Shown: positions 46,346 through 54,916, counted from the first letter of the stretch. The stretch: DNA of 64,000 nt from JAXMDC01 sp046349035 (GCA_046349035.1 JAXMDC010000003.1:310001-374000), one strand, 5' to 3'. Numbers and translations are program-made. The notes: generated from the sequence alone by a model not told the origin.

Positions 46346-46885
46346 ATGAAGACGTTCAACCGACTCTTCCGGCAATCGAAGCGGCTGGCGGGCGACCGCG
46401 AGGGCGCTACCGCCATCGAGTTCGGCATTCTCGTGCTGCCGTTCGTGGCGCTGCTCGCTGCCACTGTCGAGACCGGCCTTATCTACTTCGCCAACCAGAC
46501 GATGGAGACGGCAGTCGGCGTCACGGCGCGGCTATTGCGCACCGGCGAAGCGCAGGGCGCGCATCTCGACAAGAACGCGTTCAAGACCCAGATCTGCAAC
46601 TTCGCGGGTGCCATCTTCGACTGTACGAAGATCCATATCGACGTGCGGACGGTCAGCGGCTTCGGCTCGATCGACCTCACCGTACCGAAGGACGCCAACG
46701 GCAATCTCAATCCGGAAGGCTTCACCTTCGACGGCGGGCACGGCGGCGACATCGTGGTGGCGCGTGCCTTTTACGAGTGGCCGACCTACGCCAGCATGCT
46801 CGGCTTCAACCTCGCCAATACCGGCAATGGCACGTACCTCATCGCCGGCACCTCGGCCTTCCGCAACGAACCCTTCCCCTGGTAG
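46346..46885 (+). CDS. TadE/TadF-like minor pseudopilin
   Basis: A 179-aa TadE-family protein. The N-terminus MKTFNRLFRQSKRLAGDREG precedes a pseudopilin helix with ATAIEFGILVLPFVALLAAT and the conserved Glu. The extracytoplasmic part holds two Cys (ICNFAGAIFDC). ATG 46346 begins immediately after the previous stop; an upstream frame to 46199 is spurious. It likely works with the preceding TadE-like protein and the VWA protein in Flp pilus biogenesis. Confidence 0.88.
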   Translation: MKTFNRLFRQSKRLAGDREGATAIEFGILVLPFVALLAATVETGLIYFANQTMETAVGVTARLLRTGEAQGAHLDKNAFKTQICNFAGAIFDCTKIHIDVRTVSGFGSIDLTVPKDANGNLNPEGFTFDGGHGGDIVVARAFYEWPTYASMLGFNLANTGNGTYLIAGTSAFRNEPFPW

Positions 46886-46894
46886 CGGTCGCGC

Positions 46895-47803
46895 TCAGGG
46901 CGTGACGATGGCGCGCAGCGGCGCATAGGCCGCCGCGGCAATGGGCGCGAAGCCGCCGCTATTGCCGCGCTCGATCGCATCGTAAGCGGCGGGGTCGGCG
47001 CCGGGCAAAGCCAGCAGCACCTCGCGGATCTCGTCCTTGGCCTCCTCGGGCAAATCGCGGGCGACGGCGTGCGGTCCGTTGGGGATCAGCTGCGACTGCC
47101 AAACGATGCGAATGTCGCTCATCTGCATGACATTGCCCGCCACCATGCGCGTGAGGGACCCCCTCGAGAAACCGCGGCCGGCATCGCCGGCGAAAGTGGT
47201 CCAGCCAATCGCGGCGTCGGCGGTGCCCTCGCGCAGAGCGCGGATCGCTGCGTCTTCGCTGTCGACCTCGACGAGGCGGAAATCCTTCTGCGGATCGAAG
47301 CCGGCGGCGGCGAGCGCCTTCAGCGGCACCAGCCGCCCGGCGATCGAGGCGCCACGCGCCACCGCCACGCGTGCACCGCGGGCCTCCGGCAACGTGGCAA
47401 TGCCGGCAGCCGGCACCACCATCACCGACAGGACGCCCGGGGCGCCGTCGCCGGAGATCGGCGCCACTAGCGGTTCCACGCATTTGCAGAGCGCCTCGGC
47501 GGTGACGAAGGCGGTCGCGCTCTCGACGGCGTAATGGACGTCGCCGCGGACCTGCTGGTCGATCAGCGCGGCGTAAGAGACCGCCGGCACCATCTCGATG
47601 GGCAGGCCGAGCTTGGCCTGGAGATATTTGCGAAACGGCTCGACCTCGGCACGAAGATAGGCGGCGTTCTCGCCGGCAAGGAAGCCGACGCGCAGCACCT
47701 TGAGGTCGGTGCGCCAATCCGCCGCTGCCGCGGTTGCCACCATCGCGAGCGCCGCAGCGACCAGCCAAGCCACTCCCCTCGCCCAGACGTTCACCCGTCG
47801 CAT
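46895..47803 (-). CDS. PhnD-like periplasmic substrate-binding protein
   Basis: A 302-aa exported binding protein resembling PhnD/phosphite-type solute-binding proteins. A signal peptide (MRRVNVWARGVAWLVAAALA, cleaved about residue 28) precedes LRVGFLAGENAAYLRAEVEP. Family features include a Tyr/Ala motif near VSYAALIDQQVRGDVHYAV and GTADAAIGWTTFAG. I chose ATG 47803, with GGAGG 7 nt upstream. No ABC permease or ATPase lies nearby. It follows coxM by 38 nt in the same direction, so it may belong to that operon. The ligand is unknown. Confidence 0.82.
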   Translation of the reverse strand: MRRVNVWARGVAWLVAAALAMVATAAAADWRTDLKVLRVGFLAGENAAYLRAEVEPFRKYLQAKLGLPIEMVPAVSYAALIDQQVRGDVHYAVESATAFVTAEALCKCVEPLVAPISGDGAPGVLSVMVVPAAGIATLPEARGARVAVARGASIAGRLVPLKALAAAGFDPQKDFRLVEVDSEDAAIRALREGTADAAIGWTTFAGDAGRGFSRGSLTRMVAGNVMQMSDIRIVWQSQLIPNGPHAVARDLPEEAKDEIREVLLALPGADPAAYDAIERGNSGGFAPIAAAAYAPLRAIVTP

Positions 47804-47841
47804 CGCATCGACCTCCTTCAGCGACTCTATCGCGCGCCGCC

Positions 47842-48651
47842 TTAGCCGCCCGCCTGGCAATCGGCGAGCGTCCGCCGCGCCAGAGTCATCACCAATCCAG
47901 CGCGATATTCCGCCGAGCCGTGCAAATCGGCAATGGCGTCGCCGGCATTCATGGCGATGTCGGCGAGGCGGTCAACGGCAAAGCCTCGCGTCAGCGCCTG
48001 CTCGGCTGCACCCAACCGGAACACGCCGCCGCTGCCGGCGCCGGTCACCGCGAGGCGCACGGCGCCGTCGTTATGGCGGGCGAGGAAAACTCCGGCCATG
48101 GCGTAGCCGGAGGCGGGGTTGCGAACCTTGCGGTAGGCCGCGGCGCGAGGCACGCGGAGCGTGACGGCGACGACGATCTCGCCGGGATCGAGGGCGGCCG
48201 CGAACAGTCCGGTGAAGAAGTCGTCGGCGGGGATGTTGCGGCGGTCGGTGTGGACGATCGCCGCCAAGGCCAGCATGGCGGCGGGGTAATCGGCAGTCGG
48301 GTCGTTATGGGCGAGCGATCCGCCGAGCGTGCCGCGGTTGCGGACGGCGCGGTCGCCGATGGTGGCGGCAAGAGACGCCAGGGACGGGAGGCGGGCGCGA
48401 ATGAGGCGGTCGGCGGCGACCGCGGCGTGGGTCACGCCGCCACCGATACGGATGCCGGCGGCAACCTCGGCAATTCCGCGAAGATCGGGGATGGCGGCTA
48501 GGTCGATCAGGTCGCTCGGCGCGGCAAGGCGCTGCTTCATCGCCGGCAGGAGCGACTGGCCGCCCGCGAGGTAGCGGGGATCGGCGGCGCCGGCGAAGAG
48601 TTCATTCGCTTCGCCGAGGCTCTTCGGCCGGTGGTAGCGGGTCGGGCGCAT
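47842..48651 (-). CDS. coxM: CoxM-like FAD subunit of molybdenum hydroxylase
   Basis: A 269-aa FAD-binding subunit, the middle chain of CO dehydrogenase/xanthine dehydrogenase-type enzymes. The FAD contacts are visible as YLAGGQSLLPAMKQRL and TIGDRAVRNRGTLGGSLAHN, with DPTADYPAAMLAL following; the C-terminal domain includes RKVRNPASGYAMAGVF. I chose ATG 48651; the upstream frame is the wrong-frame reading of coxS. It ends 38 nt before the PhnD-like gene. The catalytic MoCo subunit that should pair with it is not in the window. Confidence 0.9.
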   Translation of the reverse strand: MRPTRYHRPKSLGEANELFAGAADPRYLAGGQSLLPAMKQRLAAPSDLIDLAAIPDLRGIAEVAAGIRIGGGVTHAAVAADRLIRARLPSLASLAATIGDRAVRNRGTLGGSLAHNDPTADYPAAMLALAAIVHTDRRNIPADDFFTGLFAAALDPGEIVVAVTLRVPRAAAYRKVRNPASGYAMAGVFLARHNDGAVRLAVTGAGSGGVFRLGAAEQALTRGFAVDRLADIAMNAGDAIADLHGSAEYRAGLVMTLARRTLADCQAGG

Positions 48652-48655
48652 GCCG

Positions 48656-49132
48656 CTAGCCGGGCGCGGCCATGGCGGCGGCCGCGGCGAGGATCGCCTT
48701 GACGATGTTCTGATAGCCGGTGCAGCGGCAGAGATTGCCGTCGAGGGCATGGCGCACCGCCGCCTCGTCGAGCGGGCCGTCGGGGTGGGCGATGAGGTCG
48801 ACGGCGGTCATGATCATGCCCGGCGTGCAGAAGCCGCACTGCAGTGCGTGATGCTCGTGGAAGGCGCGCTGCACGGGATGAAGCGTGCCGCCGGCTGCAA
48901 GCCCCTCGATGGTCAGCACTTCGGCGTCGGCGGCTTGGAGGGCGAGCATGGTGCAGGACTTCACGGCGCGGCCGTTTACGTGCACGACACAGGCGCCGCA
49001 TTGCGAGGTGTCGCAGCCGATATGGGTGCCGGTCAGGTGGAGATGCTCGCGCAGCAGCTCGACTAGCAGCGTCTCATCGGCAACATCGAGATTTCGCCGC
49101 AAGCCGTTGACGGTCAGCGTGAGTTCGCTCAT
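48656..49132 (-). CDS. coxS: CoxS-like [2Fe-2S] subunit of molybdenum hydroxylase
   Basis: A 158-aa iron-sulfur subunit carrying two [2Fe-2S] clusters. Ligands are C40, C45, C48 and C60 (in GCDTSQCGACVV and KSC) and C99, C102, C135, C137 (in QCGFCTPGM and LCRCTGY), all present. It would pass electrons from the molybdenum centre to the FAD of CoxM. It begins 6 nt after coxG and ends 4 nt before coxM. Length and motifs are normal. Confidence 0.93.
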   Translation of the reverse strand: MSELTLTVNGLRRNLDVADETLLVELLREHLHLTGTHIGCDTSQCGACVVHVNGRAVKSCTMLALQAADAEVLTIEGLAAGGTLHPVQRAFHEHHALQCGFCTPGMIMTAVDLIAHPDGPLDEAAVRHALDGNLCRCTGYQNIVKAILAAAAAMAAPG

Positions 49133-49138
49133 CGCCGG

Positions 49139-49792
49139 TCACGGCCGCCAGAAGACGATCAGCAGCGTGATGACGATCAGGAGAACCGTGCTCCAGACGA
49201 ACGGCCCGCCGAGGAAGCTCTGGCCGGCGGCGACTTCGATCCGCTCCTCCGCATCCTTGGCGAAGGCGGCGGTCTCCTCGGCGATATCCTCGACCACCGG
49301 CAGGCCCGGCTCGGCGTGCTGCGAGGGGACGCCGGCCGGCGCGCGGATGACATCGTGGCCGCCGACGGCGCGGGAAAACGAGGCGAAGAAATCGTCGGCG
49401 AGCTTCTTGGCGGCGGCATCGATGAGGCGCGAACCGATCTGGGCGATCCGGCCGGCGACCTCGGCGGTGACCGTGTAGGACAGGATGGTGCCGCCCTCGT
49501 CGTCGGCCAGACGGACATCGGCGTGGCCCTTGGCGAGACTGGCGGCGCCACTGCCCTCGCCGCCGATGCGGTAGGAACTCTCCGGCTCGACATTGGAGAG
49601 CAGCACCCAGCCGGTGAAAAGCGCGTTGACTGGGCCGACCTTGACGCGGATGCTGCCGGTCAATTCGTTGGGCGAAAGGCGCTGCAGATCCTCGCAGCCG
49701 GGAATGGCGGCCTTGAGGACGGCCGGATCGTTCAGCGCCGCCCACACCGCCGAACGCGGGGCGGCGATGCGATATTGGCCGGTCATGTCCAT
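49139..49792 (-). CDS. coxG: CoxG-like membrane-anchored SRPBCC protein
   Basis: A 217-aa SRPBCC/START-fold protein of the CoxG family, which anchors CO dehydrogenase to the membrane in Oligotropha. The START-like part covers about residues 1-150 (MDMTGQYRIAAPRSAVWAAL, then GCEDLQRLSPNELTGSI). A variable linker and a C-terminal transmembrane helix (WSTVLLIVITLLIVFWRP) follow. It is first of the coxG-coxS-coxM run, with 171 nt to the divergent methyltransferase gene; no coxL or coxDEF lies between. Confidence 0.9.
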   Translation of the reverse strand: MDMTGQYRIAAPRSAVWAALNDPAVLKAAIPGCEDLQRLSPNELTGSIRVKVGPVNALFTGWVLLSNVEPESSYRIGGEGSGAASLAKGHADVRLADDEGGTILSYTVTAEVAGRIAQIGSRLIDAAAKKLADDFFASFSRAVGGHDVIRAPAGVPSQHAEPGLPVVEDIAEETAAFAKDAEERIEVAAGQSFLGGPFVWSTVLLIVITLLIVFWRP

Positions 49793-49963
49793 CAGGTTCG
49801 CTCCGCTCCTCGGTCGGTCGCCGGCTGGGCCAAGCCGCGCTTCTTAGGCTTCCCAACGAGGGCCAGCAAGCCCGGCAAATCGCTGGGGATTTGGCTTTGC
49901 CGTCGGGCGTGGCTAGAGAAGCCGGCAGACACCCGCTTGGTCCAAGCGAATCGGCAGGAACGC

Positions 49964-50923
49964 ATGGCCGCAACCGCCCGCCCCGCCTCGGCGAGCGCCC
50001 GCAAGGGTGCCGAAGGCCCGCGCGTGCCGACGATGCTGGAGACCGGCGGCTGGCGCGACTATGCGCTGGAGGATTTCGGCGAGGGCGCCAAGCTCGAGCG
50101 CTACGGCCGCTTCCGCATCGTGCGACCGGAACCGCAGGCGCTCGGCAAGCGGCGGCTGCCGCCAGCCGCCTGGGACAGCGCCGACGCGGTGTTCACCGCT
50201 GGGAAGGACGAGGAAGGCGGCCAGGGCGACTCCGACGCCGGGCGCTGGCGGATGAAGAAGCCGCTGCCGGAAACGTGGCCGATGGAATTCACCGGCATCC
50301 CGTTTCTCGGCCGCTTCACTTCGTTCCGCCATGTCGGCGTCTTCCCCGAGCAGGAGACGCACTGGTCGTGGATCGCCGAGCGGATCAGGGCGGCCGGCCG
50401 GCCGGCGAAGGTGCTCAACCTCTTTGCCTATACCGGTGTCGCCTCGCTGGTGGCGGCGGAGGCCGGAGCGGAGGTGGTCCATCTCGACGGCTCGAAGAAG
50501 GCGATCGGCTGGGCGCGCGAGAACCAGGCGCTTGGCGGGCGCGAGGCGCTGCCGATCCGCTGGATCTGCGACGACGCGATGAAATTCGTTGCCCGCGAAG
50601 CGCGGCGCGGCAGCCGCTACGACGGCATCGTCCTCGATCCGCCGAAATTCGGGCGGGGGCCGAACGGCGAGGTGTTCGACCTCTTCCTCCACTTGCCGGA
50701 AATGATGCGGCTCTGCGCCGGCCTTCTTAGCGACGAGCCGCTGTTCCTGATCCTCACGGCCTATTCGATCCGCGCCTCGTTCGTGGCGATCGACGAACTG
50801 ACGCGCGAGGTGCTGGCGGGGCGCGGCGGGTCGATCCAGTCGGGCGAGCTTCTCATCCGCGAGGAGGGCGGCGACCGGCGCCTCTCGACGTCGCTGTTCA
50901 GCCGCTGGGCGAGCCATGGCTGA
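49964..50923 (+). CDS. RlmI-like class I SAM methyltransferase
   Basis: A 319-aa methyltransferase related to the RlmI/YccW family of rRNA cytosine methylases. The SAM-binding region NLFAYTGVASLVAAEAGAEV lies near residue 150. The catalytic or substrate motif DPPKFGRG is near residue 226. I see no PUA domain at the N-terminus. ATG 49964 has GGCAGGAA upstream. It overlaps the next RNA methyltransferase gene by 8 nt. The exact target is not certain. Confidence 0.86.
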   Translation: MAATARPASASARKGAEGPRVPTMLETGGWRDYALEDFGEGAKLERYGRFRIVRPEPQALGKRRLPPAAWDSADAVFTAGKDEEGGQGDSDAGRWRMKKPLPETWPMEFTGIPFLGRFTSFRHVGVFPEQETHWSWIAERIRAAGRPAKVLNLFAYTGVASLVAAEAGAEVVHLDGSKKAIGWARENQALGGREALPIRWICDDAMKFVAREARRGSRYDGIVLDPPKFGRGPNGEVFDLFLHLPEMMRLCAGLLSDEPLFLILTAYSIRASFVAIDELTREVLAGRGGSIQSGELLIREEGGDRRLSTSLFSRWASHG

Positions 50924-51767
50924 GCCGACGGACGGCCCGCGCATGGCCGGCGCCTTCAAGACGATCACCAGCCTCGCCAACCCGACGGTGAAGGCAATCC
51001 GCGCCCTGACGCTCGCCAAGAACCGCCGGGAGAGCGGCCTTTTCATCGGCGAGGGGCTGAAGCTCGCAACCGACGCGCTCGCCGCCGGCTGGCCGATCCG
51101 TACCTTCGTCTTCGGCAGCGGCGGGGAGAGCCGCGATGCGGTCGAGCAGGCGGCGGCGAAGGCGCGGGCGCGCGGCGCGGAGGTGCTGGCGGTGAGCCAG
51201 GAGATCCTCGCCAAGATCTCGCGGCGCGACAATCCGCAGACGGTGATTGGCGTCTTCGAGGCGCGCCTCGCGCCGGCAGCCGCAGTCGAGGCGACGCCGG
51301 GCGCGCTCTGGGTGGCGCTGGAAACGATCCGCGACCCCGGGAATCTCGGAACCATCGTGCGGACCGTCGATGCGATCGGGGCGAGCGGCGTCGTCCTCAT
51401 CGGCGAGACCGTCGACCCGTTTTCGCTGGAAGCGGTGCGAGCGACGATGGGGTCGCTGTTTCATGTCAAGCTGGTGCGGATGAGCCTCGATGCCTTCCTG
51501 ACGCTCCGCCGGAGCTGGAAAGGCCGGGTCGTCGGCACGCATCTATCGGCGACGCTCGACTGCCGGAAGGCACGCTACGGCGAACCGGCGCTGCTGGCGA
51601 TGGGCGGCGAACAGGCGGGACTGTCGGAGCGGCTTGCCGCCGCCTGCGACGATCTCGTCAAAATCCCGATGGCGGGGGCGGCGGATTCGCTCAACCTCGC
51701 GGTGGCGACCGGGATCATGCTCTACGAGATGCGGCGGGGGAGCCTGCCGCCGGTCGGCAAGGCATGA
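50916..51767 (+). CDS. SpoU/TrmH-family RNA 2'-O-methyltransferase
   Basis: A 283-aa SPOUT methyltransferase for 2'-O-ribose methylation of rRNA or tRNA. An N-terminal substrate-binding domain (about 1-110) precedes the knot domain with motif 1 ETIRDPGNLGTIVRTVDA, motif 2 GGEQAGLSERL and motif 3 IPMAGAADSLNLAVATGI. It starts within the last codons of the preceding gene (8-nt overlap) and overlaps lspA by 4 nt, so translation is probably coupled. RlmB-like or RsmE-independent roles cannot be told apart. Confidence 0.92.
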   Translation: MAEPTDGPRMAGAFKTITSLANPTVKAIRALTLAKNRRESGLFIGEGLKLATDALAAGWPIRTFVFGSGGESRDAVEQAAAKARARGAEVLAVSQEILAKISRRDNPQTVIGVFEARLAPAAAVEATPGALWVALETIRDPGNLGTIVRTVDAIGASGVVLIGETVDPFSLEAVRATMGSLFHVKLVRMSLDAFLTLRRSWKGRVVGTHLSATLDCRKARYGEPALLAMGGEQAGLSERLAAACDDLVKIPMAGAADSLNLAVATGIMLYEMRRGSLPPVGKA

Positions 51768-52267
51768 TCGCGCTCGCCCGCGGCCGCCCGGACGGGCCAC
51801 TGTCGCCGCTCGGGCTCGGCATCGCCCTCGGCGTCGTCGCGCTCGACCAGGGCGCCAAATGGCTCGCCGACACCACCCTCCCCTTCGGCCAGGCGATCGA
51901 CATCCTGCCGTTCCTGGCGCTCTACCTCACCGTCAACAGCGGCATCGCCTTCAGCCTGTTCGCCGGCTTCGGCACGCTCGGCCTCATCGCCGCGACCTCG
52001 GCGATCTCGCTCGCCGTCGCGATCATCTGGGCGCGCAGCCGCGAGGGCGGACGGCTCGCCGCCATCGGCTATGCGCTGATCCTCGGCGGCGCCATCGGCA
52101 ACCTCATCGACCGGGTGCTGCGCGGCGTCGTGGTCGACTACCTGCTGCTCCATGCCGGCGGTTGGACGCTGTTCGTGTTCAACCTCGCCGACGCGGCGCT
52201 GACCCTCGGGCCGATCGCCCTCGTCCTTGCCTTCATGCAAAAGCCCGAAGCGGGGAAGGAAGGCTGA
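51764..52267 (+). CDS. lspA: Lipoprotein signal peptidase (signal peptidase II)
   Basis: An inner-membrane aspartyl protease that cleaves prolipoprotein signal peptides after lipid attachment. The 167-aa product has four hydrophobic helices, the motif YLTVNSGIAFSLF and the catalytic aspartates in GGAIGNLIDRV and FNLADAALTLG. ATG 51764 overlaps the previous stop (ATGA). It would act on lipoproteins such as CpaD in this window. Confidence 0.95.
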   Translation: MIALARGRPDGPLSPLGLGIALGVVALDQGAKWLADTTLPFGQAIDILPFLALYLTVNSGIAFSLFAGFGTLGLIAATSAISLAVAIIWARSREGGRLAAIGYALILGGAIGNLIDRVLRGVVVDYLLLHAGGWTLFVFNLADAALTLGPIALVLAFMQKPEAGKEG

Positions 52268-52285
52268 TAGGCGGCGAAGCGCCTA
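52268..52285. other. Short inverted repeat after lspA
   Basis: TAGGCG (52268-52273) and CGCCTA (52280-52285) pair around a 6-nt loop, directly after the lspA stop, between convergent genes. No T-run follows. It may be a weak terminator; low confidence. Confidence 0.35.
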
Positions 52286-52307
52286 GTCTCCTGCTCGGCC
52301 CGGGAGG

Positions 52308-52910
52308 CTAACCCTGCTTGGCGGGCTCGGAGGCAGGCGCGACGGTGCTCTTAAGGCGGGCCCAGAGGCCGGGAAGATCGATGCCGACCTTGGCGGCAAG
52401 GGCGCTCGGCGCCGGCACGGTGGCGATGGCGGCGCCGCGGTCGATCGCTTCCCAGAGGCCGAGCCCGAGCAGTACGGCGAACACGGCCGCCAGCGGCAGC
52501 ATCGCCGCCCGGGCGAAGCCGCCGTGCCGGGCGCGGTTGAGCATCCGCCGCAGCAGGTGGAAGGCGAGGATGCCGCTCCCCACCACCAGCGCCCAATAGG
52601 CAACGTCGGCCTTGCCGGAAACGGCGGGAAGGAGGCTCAGGGCCAAGCCGCCGGCGAGGATCGCGCCAGAGGCGACGGCGAGGTCGGCGAGCAGTGTGGC
52701 CGGCTTGGCGATGGCGGCGAGGGTGGCATAGACGCCGACCGCGAGGATCACGCCGCCGCCGACGCCGGTCAGGTCGAGGAGGCGCGTCGGCGTCTTGCCG
52801 GCGACCAGCGGCGCGGCGAGCGCGACGAGCAGTGCAAAGAGGGCGGCCATGGCATCGGCCTGCGCCAAAGGGTGGGGCGCGGCGGGACCGCTCGCTTCGG
52901 TATCGCTCAT
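52308..52910 (-). CDS. Hypothetical integral membrane protein
   Basis: A 200-aa protein with about five hydrophobic helices (about residues 20-40, 50-70, 75-98, 105-120 and 135-155) and a short, Pro/Lys-containing C-terminal tail. I do not recognise a family. I chose ATG 52910, with AGAGG 6 nt upstream; a TTG at 52916 is also possible. No clear operon partner: the next minus-strand gene ends 121 nt upstream. Composition is normal for this genome, so it is probably a real resident gene. Confidence 0.72.
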   Translation of the reverse strand: MSDTEASGPAAPHPLAQADAMAALFALLVALAAPLVAGKTPTRLLDLTGVGGGVILAVGVYATLAAIAKPATLLADLAVASGAILAGGLALSLLPAVSGKADVAYWALVVGSGILAFHLLRRMLNRARHGGFARAAMLPLAAVFAVLLGLGLWEAIDRGAAIATVPAPSALAAKVGIDLPGLWARLKSTVAPASEPAKQG

Positions 52911-53031
52911 GCGCAACCTCTTCCAACGATCGCCTGGACGATCTGGCGACTCGCCGCAAAGCGGTCGGAACTTCGCCGCGGCGGGCTCCCATAGCAGACG
53001 GCGCGGCGCCTGCGAATAGGCGTTCGCGCGC

Positions 53032-53538
53032 CTAGCGCGCGGTCAGGCGGAAGGAAGCCAGGAAGCGCTTGGCCTCGGGGCTCGCCTCGGTGCCCGGCGG
53101 ACCGGCATAGACGATGAGCCAGGCGCGGTCGCCGGCAAACACCATGCGATGAGCAAAGCCGTAGGCGCCGCCCTGGCAAAGGCCGCTCCGGCTATGGGCG
53201 ACGGCGGCCCCGATGCTCTCGGTGGCGAGGCCGTCGGCGGAGCAAGCGGCGGCGCGCAGCACGCCGCGGAAGAGGTCGAGCCCCGGGGGGTCGCCGGCGG
53301 GGGCCTGGAAGAAGCGGACCGCCTGCACCTGCGCTACCGTGGTCGGCGTCGCCACGGTGTAGAGCGTGTCGCTGACGAGGGTGATGTCGTCGTTGCGGGC
53401 GGTGACCTCTGGAGCGGCGGGGAAATCGACGGTGAAGCCGTCGCCCGGGGAGGCAAAGGGCGCCCATTCGGCGAGCGCTGGCGCCGCGAGGGTGAGGAGG
53501 CCGGCAAGGCCGGCGGCGGTGCGCGTAGCTGCGATCAT
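53032..53538 (-). CDS. Exported protein of unknown function
   Basis: A 168-aa protein with a signal peptide (MIAATRTAAGLAGLLTLAAP, cleaved after ALA). The mature domain begins EWAPFASPGDGFTVDFPAAP, a pattern seen in small periplasmic proteins of unknown role. It has two or three Cys (AACSADG, GLCQGG). A single-gene unit 52 nt after the end of the beta-propeller gene. I do not assign a function. Confidence 0.75.
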   Translation of the reverse strand: MIAATRTAAGLAGLLTLAAPALAEWAPFASPGDGFTVDFPAAPEVTARNDDITLVSDTLYTVATPTTVAQVQAVRFFQAPAGDPPGLDLFRGVLRAAACSADGLATESIGAAVAHSRSGLCQGGAYGFAHRMVFAGDRAWLIVYAGPPGTEASPEAKRFLASFRLTAR

Positions 53539-53590
53539 CCGGGAGTCATCGCCGAGTTGGCGGCGGAGAGCAAATCGGCGGGAGGAGCAC

Positions 53591-54916
53591 TTACTCTACT
53601 AGTGAGTAGAGCTGAATTGAATCGTGTCGCAGCGGCGTGTGCCGGGCCAAAGACAGGATTCGCTTGCCATTTGGCGAGAGCGACGGGCTTGTCGGGAGCC
53701 CTGTTGACGGGGGGATCGTCAGTCTATGAACAGCGCGCCCGTCGGCTAGGTCGACTGAGACGATGCTTTGGCTGTCGCCGTCAAGTGGCGCCGCGAAATA
53801 TAGAAAATACTTGCCGTCGGGAGTGACGAAGCCCGAATGCCGCGATACTTCGCGGTCGATGGCGGGGTCGAAAGGGCCCGCCCCTCCGCTAAATCTCAAA
53901 ATGCGCTGTCTGGTGCGCGGGTCGAAAACGTCAAACGAACGATCTTTTGACAAGTCGACGGGTTGCCTCGGTGCGTTCGTGCGAAGGGGGGGAGACGTAT
54001 TCATCTGAACCACGAGCCGCTTCGCGTCGGGGGATAGGTAGATTGACTCTGCGATCCTGTTTGTGTGAGCGCCGTTGTCTACAGGCAGCTCGAACACTGG
54101 AAATATCTCGTTTCTGGATGTTAAATTGACTGAGTACACAAAACTTCTCACGATGTCTGTCAGGGCGCCGGTCGGAGTGTCGACGCCTGCGCCGCTGGAA
54201 TAGATTTGCACGAGGCCCGTGAGCCTGACGCCCGCGGGGGTCTGTTCGAGTTCGGTGGCGTAAGCTCCAAAAGTTATGATGGCACCGGGCGCAGGTGTTT
54301 CGATCTCCTTGCGATCGACAATTTCCAGAGCGGGCACGCTGAGTTCGATGGCAACGGTAATCTTATTAGGCGTCCCGGCATTCCTGAGTCGGTCGGAACT
54401 CGCTGCGACCCAGAGCGAAGAGCCATCCGGATTAAACGCCATCGCCAGCGGCCTATGTAGGATGCTGAAATCGCCATTGTCGAAACGACGTTCGGCCACC
54501 TTCTGGAGGTCGGGCACGGAGATCAGCCTAATCGTGATCGTGCGGTCACCTCGCTCACTCTGGATGGCGACGAGTTGATCGTCGGCCCGCCAAGCGAAGG
54601 TCGGCTCGTCCTCGGTCAGTCCATCTAGAACCCTCTGCCGGTGAACTCCTCCATCAGTGACTGTGAGCATCTCCACCCCAAAGTCGGGCCGCGACGTTGG
54701 CGCTGGTCCCGGCCATGTTGCTCCCACAAGCGCCCTTTGAGAGTCCCAACTCCACACGGGGCGCGCGTGCACCCCTGCCTGAGGTTGCGAGTAGAGCAAC
54801 GAAACCGAGACTTGCCCGGCAGGCTCTGCGCGCGGGGATCGAGAAACAACCGCGGCAAAACTCGCCAAAGCGAGTAGCCCAACTAGGCCAAGGAGGGCTC
54901 TCACTTGGCTAGTCAT
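53591..54916 (-). CDS. Exported beta-propeller-like protein, lower GC
   Basis: A 441-aa protein with an N-terminal signal or anchor (MTSQVRALLGLVGLLALASF). Repeated strands resemble WD40-like or TolB-type propeller blades, for example NPDGSSLWVAASSD, LSPDAKRLVVQM, TPDGKYFLYFAAPLDGDS and LSPNGKRILSLARHT. The usual D-G/D-x-K turn recurs at about 40-70-residue intervals. Its GC content is visibly lower than that of its neighbours and codons such as ATA, GTT and TTA are more frequent, which suggests recent acquisition. Start ATG 54916 has only a weak ribosome site. The role is unknown. Confidence 0.75.
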   Translation of the reverse strand: MTSQVRALLGLVGLLALASFAAVVSRSPRAEPAGQVSVSLLYSQPQAGVHARPVWSWDSQRALVGATWPGPAPTSRPDFGVEMLTVTDGGVHRQRVLDGLTEDEPTFAWRADDQLVAIQSERGDRTITIRLISVPDLQKVAERRFDNGDFSILHRPLAMAFNPDGSSLWVAASSDRLRNAGTPNKITVAIELSVPALEIVDRKEIETPAPGAIITFGAYATELEQTPAGVRLTGLVQIYSSGAGVDTPTGALTDIVRSFVYSVNLTSRNEIFPVFELPVDNGAHTNRIAESIYLSPDAKRLVVQMNTSPPLRTNAPRQPVDLSKDRSFDVFDPRTRQRILRFSGGAGPFDPAIDREVSRHSGFVTPDGKYFLYFAAPLDGDSQSIVSVDLADGRAVHRLTIPPSTGLPTSPSLSPNGKRILSLARHTPLRHDSIQLYSLVE

